Assembly: GCA_023428755.1 (NCBI GenBank)
Contig: JAEYWX010000002.1
Coordinates: 1 to 60,356, forward strand
Direction: 5' to 3'
DNA: 60,356 bases
Source of the DNA: Bacteroidota bacterium
GTDB taxonomy: Bacteria > Bacteroidota > Bacteroidia > Chitinophagales > Chitinophagaceae
Part shown: in pieces, positions 56,626 through 60,356 of the stretch
Layout: each line of letters begins with the position of its first letter
Numbering within the stretch: the first letter of the stretch is position 1
Position numbers and translations under genes: made by a program
The notes under the pieces: model-generated
Told to the model about the DNA's origin: nothing
What the model saw: only the letters and a program-made list of their open reading frames with translations
Databases searched by the model: none

Positions 56626-57018
56626 ATGAATAACGACATCAACGCATACAACAACGAGCAAGCAGCTGCTGATAAAGAAATCTGCAACCGCCTGGCCAGC
56701 ATCATCAACACTGAACTCAGCGAAGCCGAAAGCAAAATATGGCATGCACACCCGGTTTGGTTTTTAGACGGGAACCCCATTGTGGGATACAGCAAACAAA
56801 AAGCAGGCATCCGCTTGATGTTCTGGAGCGGAGCTGATTTTGAAGAAGCAGGATTGAACGTTGTTGGCAAGAAGTTTAAAGATGCATCTGTTATTTACAA
56901 TCATGTTTCTGAAATTGATGAAACGGCTCTCTGCCGCTGGCTCGAAAAGGGAAGAGCCATTCAATGGGATTACAAAAACATTGTAAAACGGAAAGGACAA
57001 TTGCTCCGGTTAAAATAA
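56626..57018 (+). CDS. DUF1801 domain protein
   Basis: A 130-residue protein of the DUF1801 family (YdhG/iron-chaperone-like fold). The AESKIWHAHPVWFLDGNPIV segment, followed by GIRLMFWSGADF, is typical, and the C-terminal KRKGQLLRLK fits. The function is not established. It lies 21 nt after the SUKH-like gene, with return to normal GC, and 28 nt before DUF2200, so it may be cotranscribed with the latter. Confidence 0.82.
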   Translation: MNNDINAYNNEQAAADKEICNRLASIINTELSEAESKIWHAHPVWFLDGNPIVGYSKQKAGIRLMFWSGADFEEAGLNVVGKKFKDASVIYNHVSEIDETALCRWLEKGRAIQWDYKNIVKRKGQLLRLK

Positions 57019-57046
57019 ATTGCAGCAACCTTCAAACAACATACAC

Positions 57047-57412
57047 ATGAACAGTACTGCACATCACGATGAACGGATTGCAAACATGAGCTTTGCATCG
57101 GTGTATCCCCATTATGTAACGAAAGTGGAAAAGAAAGGTCGTACCAAAGAAGAGCTGCACCAGGTAATTGAATGGCTCACCGGTTACAACGAAAAAAAGC
57201 TGCAACAACTCATTGCTGATAAAGTAACGTTTCAGCAATTCTTTCAGCAGGCAACCCTTCATCCCAATGCAAATCTTATTACAGGTGTTATTTGTGGGTA
57301 TCGTGTAGAAGAGATCGAAAACCCATTAACACAACAGGTGCGTTACCTCGATAAACTGGTAGATGAATTGGCCAAAGGAAAAAAGATGGAAAAGATTTTG
57401 CGTGTAGGATAG
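57047..57412 (+). CDS. DUF2200 family protein
   Basis: A 121-residue protein. The ATG at 57047 gives MNSTAHHDERIANMSFASVY, and the conserved body VYPHYVTKVEKKGRTKEEL, VIEWLTGYNEK and ICGYRVEEIENPLTQQVRYL is that of DUF2200, a family in many bacteria with no established function. A start at 57020 would add nine residues unlike the family. It ends before a long repeat tract. Confidence 0.88.
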   Translation: MNSTAHHDERIANMSFASVYPHYVTKVEKKGRTKEELHQVIEWLTGYNEKKLQQLIADKVTFQQFFQQATLHPNANLITGVICGYRVEEIENPLTQQVRYLDKLVDELAKGKKMEKILRVG

Positions 57413-57648
57413 TTGCTGCCGATTGAAACGCATGACATGTAGCGTTGTCTGTTCACCAGCACAACTAACCACTGAAGACGATGGACGATAGACGACAGAC
57501 CACCATTGCCTTCGAAGCCAGGCACTCACAACGAATGGTACATAGTTCATGGTGAAGAGTCAGCAGACGACAGACGATTAACAACAGACCACCAGCGATT
57601 CTCATGCCAAGCACTCACAACTTACAACTCATAACTCATAACTGCCTT
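57413..57648. repeat. Repeat tract: 7-nt arrays with two palindromic cores
   Basis: This gap is repeat-built. Words in 7-nt phase include GATGGAC GATAGAC GACAGAC (57479-57499), and TTACAAC TCATAAC TCATAAC near 57620-57641. Two cores of one family lie at 57498-57529 (GACCACCATTGCCTTCGAAG then CCAGGCACTCAC) and 57587-57618 (GACCACCAGCGATTCTCATG then CCAAGCACTCAC). Matching copies, inverted, occur at 59068-59101 and 59165-59197. Confidence 0.75.
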
Positions 57649-58865
57649 CTACTGCACCAACACCGCATCCGCCACACTGTTCCCCGACAATGATTTCGCC
57701 GACGGTAAACTTTTCCAATACAATGCTGCAGCTGTTAAACTGTTATCGGGATGAACCGATGGTACTGCTGCCGGAAAGAAATACGAATACCGTTCGATGT
57801 ATGAAGTGTTATTCATCCATTCCGTTGACAGTTTCATAAAATACTTATGAATAGTTTCCGAACTGCGGTTGGGATTGGCATTGTACTCCGTTACCCAAAT
57901 GGGCAAGGTGGGATACGCAGCACGTACATTTTGAATATAGTTTACAAAGCGGTTGAAGATCCGTTCGGCAGTGAGCGAATCGGTGGCGGCATTATTGGTT
58001 TGGTTACCCCAATCGTACCAATGCACGGGCAACACATCAATCCGCACTTTTTGTGCTGCGGCCTGCGCTATAAAATTGCTGAGCCATTTGCCGCTTCCAT
58101 AGGCCTGGTCTTGCGTAACAACCGGTCCACCCAAACGCAAACCTGTTTTCAGCATGATCTTATAACGATAGATCGCTGTATCAATATTTAGAATATTGGA
58201 TTGACTTACATTGTCGGGTTCATTAAACGACAGTAAATGATCTACATCCTGGCGGGCAGTAATGTATTTTACATTGTCATCAGTACTCGAACCTTTACCC
58301 CAGGTCATGGGAACAAACTGCTGATTCGTATACGACGGTTTGTTGAAACTCCATCCATAATACCAGCTGGCAGCAAAGTTCTGTACAACCGCATCATTCA
58401 CTGAAGCCGTTCCTTTTTTATCCGGGTTGTTGATCTTCATATAGCGGATGTAGGAGATGCTGTTTTTTAACCGTGCCGGTAAGTTGGCTTTGATATCGCT
58501 ATCCATTGCCACAATGCAGATCGATTCGCCGGTGCCATCAAAGTTGGCCGACATTACCAGTTGATATCCTTTGGGCAGAAAAAACGAAACGATCTTATCC
58601 TCAAATCCCGTTGGCATTGCTTTGAACAATACCGAACCAATGTTTAACGATGTGTAAACTGTATCGGCTCCCAACTCTACCCACGGTGAACCCACTTTTT
58701 CAGTTGTTGAAATGGTGAGGCGTTGTCCTGAATAATTTCCCTGCGGGGGAGTAACTGGTGGCGGGGGAGTGGGAGTATTGCCTTGGGCAGCTTCTTTTTT
58801 ATTTTACAGGCACTGCCAATCAATAACAGCATACCAATGGCAACGGCGAAGAACGATCCTTTCAT
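57649..58865 (-). CDS. GH128-like glycoside hydrolase lipoprotein with frame change
   Basis: Two frames join into one protein of 405 residues. The first 24 (MKGSFFAVAIGMLLLIGSAC then KIKK, ATG 58865) form a lipoprotein signal with lipobox Cys20. The catalytic body lies in the -1 frame (58794-57649): a PTPPPPVTPP linker, a beta domain, then an Asl1-like/GH128 barrel (about 180-390) with the acid/base Glu in LSFNEPDN and the nucleophile Glu in WVTEYNAN. Such enzymes cut beta-1,3-glucans. The join is the heptamer A AAA AAG (58800-58794), a classical -1 slippery site, followed by a weak TGCC-CAA-GGCA hairpin. Either a programmed frameshift or a one-base sequencing or mutational change explains it. 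Confidence 0.78.
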
Positions 58866-59264
58866 ACTTTGTTTTTTATATGCAACCAGCATCTTTTTAC
58901 ACAACATCAACTGTTGTTGCTCTTAAAAGTAAATGAATGAGAAATCATTTTTGGGCCTGCAACACAGTATGAACCAACAGCCCCCCGAGGTTGAAATGTT
59001 TGGGGGAGGAGAATAGTTGTGAGTGGTGAGTGGTGAGTTGGAAGCCGTGAGTCGTTAGTCGAGAGTCGTGAGTGCCTGGCATGTGAAGCACTGGTGGTCT
59101 GTTGCTGATTGTCTGTCGTCTCTTCTCTATGAACCATGAACCATCAACTATGAACCATTTGTCGTAAGTGCCTGGCATGCGAAGCACTGGTGGTCTGTCG
59201 TCCATCGTCTATCGTCTTGTTAGCTGGGAGGTTTATGCAACTCAATTAATCCCTAAATTGCCGT
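58866..59264. repeat. Repeat tract upstream of ChaN
   Basis: The 399-nt gap has no gene that I can support. From about 59014 to 59215 it is nearly all repeat: GTGAGTG GTGAGTG GTGAGTT (59019-59039), GAACCAT GAACCAT CAACTAT GAACCAT (59131-59158), and two copies of a core that reads AGTGCCTGGCATG(T/C)GAAG then CACTGGTGGTCTG (59068-59101 and 59165-59197). The last piece, GTCTGTCGTCCATCGTCTAT near 59193, is the inverted image of the array at 57479. Confidence 0.75.
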
Positions 59265-60143
59265 ATGCAAAAAATCGTTCTTACAGCTTTGCTCATTTTC
59301 ATTGGCACTGCTTTGTATGCACAACAGAAACCTGCTTATGTGTTGTATAATGCAAAAGGGAAGAAAGTGAGTTACAAAAAGATGATGAAGCAATTAGTGA
59401 AACAAGACATTGTACTCATCGGTGAATTTCACAACAACCCCATCAGTCATTGGTTGCAACTGGAAATCACGAAAGATGCAAAGCAGAAACGTAAGCTGAT
59501 ACTCGGTGCCGAAATGTTTGAACAGGATAACCAGGCCGCCCTCGATCAATACCTGCAGGGAAAACTATCAGCAAAAGGTTTCGATTCATCTGCAAGACTG
59601 TGGCCCAATTACAAAACCGATTATGCACCACTGGTCAATTTTGCAAAAGCAAATAACATAGCATTTGCCGCAACCAATATTCCACGCCGCTATGCATCCC
59701 TCATTTCAAAACATGGATTTGAAGCATTGGATACCTTGCCCGATATGGCCAAGCAATGGATCGCACCATTACCCATCGCCTTCGATTCTACACTGGCCGG
59801 TTATAAAAACATGATGACGATGATGGCCGGCCACGGTACCATGAACATGGTGCGGGCACAGGCTTCCAAAGATGCAACTATGGCCCATTTCATTTTGAAG
59901 TATTTTAAACAAAACAGTTTGTTCATTCATTACAACGGCAGCTATCATTCCGATAAACATGATGGCAAAGCATCCAACGAATCCGATGGAATTGTATGGT
60001 ACCTGAAACAATCAAGACCTTCCTTTAAAATTGCAACAGTAACAACCGTATCACAAACGAACATTTCAAAACTGCTGGCCGAACATTTGTACAAAGCCGA
60101 TTTTATTATTTGTGTGGATGAAGATATGACGACGACGTATTAG
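59265..60143 (+). CDS. ChaN family (haem-binding uptake) lipoprotein-like protein
   Basis: A 292-residue exported protein with signal peptide 1-20 (MQKIVLTALLIFIGTALYAQ). The ChaN signatures are LIGEFHNNPISHWLQLEI (about 50-67) and GAEMFEQDNQAALDQYL (about 79-95), with the later ARLWPNYKTDYAPLVNFAK. ChaN dimers bind paired haems through a tyrosine, and the fold is related to EreA/TIKI-type hydrolases, so haem binding or a peptidase-like role are both possible. The gene stands between two repeat tracts, and no haem transport genes are adjacent in the window. Confidence 0.88.
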   Translation: MQKIVLTALLIFIGTALYAQQKPAYVLYNAKGKKVSYKKMMKQLVKQDIVLIGEFHNNPISHWLQLEITKDAKQKRKLILGAEMFEQDNQAALDQYLQGKLSAKGFDSSARLWPNYKTDYAPLVNFAKANNIAFAATNIPRRYASLISKHGFEALDTLPDMAKQWIAPLPIAFDSTLAGYKNMMTMMAGHGTMNMVRAQASKDATMAHFILKYFKQNSLFIHYNGSYHSDKHDGKASNESDGIVWYLKQSRPSFKIATVTTVSQTNISKLLAEHLYKADFIICVDEDMTTTY

Positions 60144-60356
60144 GGGAGGGGGAGATGGTTCATAGTTGATAGTTCATAGTTCATGGTGGAAAGGCAACTG
60201 ACGACAGACCATAGACGACGGACCACCAGAGCTTGGGGGGACGGGCACTCAGCACTGAAAACGACGGACGACAGACCACCAGTTGCTGGAGGATTGAACT
60301 GACCAAAAGAAGTGAGGTCAATGCATTAGCGGAGTGTAGTTCGGTGGGGGCCGGGG
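60144..60356. repeat. Repeat tract after ChaN, to window end
   Basis: GTTCATA GTTGATA GTTCATA GTTCATG (60158-60185), then ACGACAGACCATAGACGACG, a core copy at 60221-60254 (GACCACCAGAGCTTGGGG then ACGGGCACTCAG), and a half copy (GACAGACCACCAGTTGCTGG) near 60270-60290. No gene is visible before the window ends. Confidence 0.65.

Noticed and set aside
57479..57645. Possible CRISPR array in the repeat tract
   Set aside because: The units are 7 nt and contiguous, with no constant repeat of 23-47 nt, no unique spacers and no cas genes.
58677..58865. Short lipoprotein as a separate gene upstream of the glycosidase
   Set aside because: Its post-lipobox peptide is unlike a folded protein, while the -1 frame gives a normal Pro-rich linker joined to the catalytic body.

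Overview
The window looks like a chromosomal segment of a Bacteroidota bacterium, most probably of the family Chitinophagaceae. The evidence is: promoters of the Bacteroidota type (TTTG, about 20 nt, TAnnTTTG); a SusC-like vocabulary of carboxypeptidase-regulatory, plug and outer-membrane barrel domains; type IX secretion (T9SS) sorting tails and a T9SS plug protein; a long Bacteroidota-type Lgt; a zinc-less type B ribosomal protein L31; and families largely confined to the phylum (DUF3822, DUF2027-Smr, DUF2911, DUF5103). Most genes are core housekeeping genes with moderate GC. No prophage, CRISPR array, rRNA operon or complete insertion sequence is visible.

Layout. 1-1000 is a small accessory patch: the 5' end of a transposase gene cut by the window edge, then an AT-rich orphan gene between an 11-bp inverted repeat. 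1065-8849 holds a MATE exporter and the run DUF3822-rsmD-5-formyl-THF cyclo-ligase-lpxK-rnr-polyprenyl synthase, whose first five genes overlap. 8846-17365 carries a lipoprotein, amino-acid permease, mgsA, DoxX, DUF2027-Smr, lgt and a TonB-dependent-receptor-like barrel. 17515-22006 has yajQ, L31, ychF and a fused SpmA/SpmB protein. 22125-26761 is an operon of a PIG-L deacetylase, two tiny membrane proteins and a sodium:solute symporter. 28246-34101 is an envelope signalling cluster: an ECF sigma factor and fused anti-sigma factor diverge from a von Willebrand A protein and two T9SS-tailed proteins. 34356-46025 contains a coiled-coil protein, xerD, prfC, two small enzymes, a MacB-type permease, tsaD, a TrmN6-like methylase, a lysine-type dehydrogenase and tRNA-Leu(CAA). 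46082-50798 is a light/flavin cluster (SDR, photolyase FAD domain, DoxX, DUF2805, cryptochrome-related protein, flavin reductase). 50821-60143 holds a sirtuin, fsa, SRP RNA, the T9SS plug protein, an FtsX-type permease, a SUKH-like gene, DUF1801, DUF2200, a frameshifted GH128-like lipoprotein and ChaN.

The most unusual layer is the repeats. At least a dozen intergenic gaps carry degenerate arrays with a strict 7-nt period whose words differ from site to site (GATnnnn, GTTCATA, TCGTACA, GCTGCGA and others). They are often paired as inverted arms around short shared or palindromic cores. One array lies in frame inside the methyltransferase gene at 42641 and another forms the C-terminus of the acetyltransferase at 37753. 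A second, GC-rich palindromic family is inserted in frame in the cryptochrome-related gene (48779-48816) and supplies the N-terminus of TsaD (41508-41536). Together they resemble a family of small elements that sit in gaps and occasionally invade proteins, much as Rickettsia palindromic elements do. A second notable point is a canonical A AAA AAG slippery heptamer exactly where a lipoprotein glycoside hydrolase gene changes frame (58794-58800).
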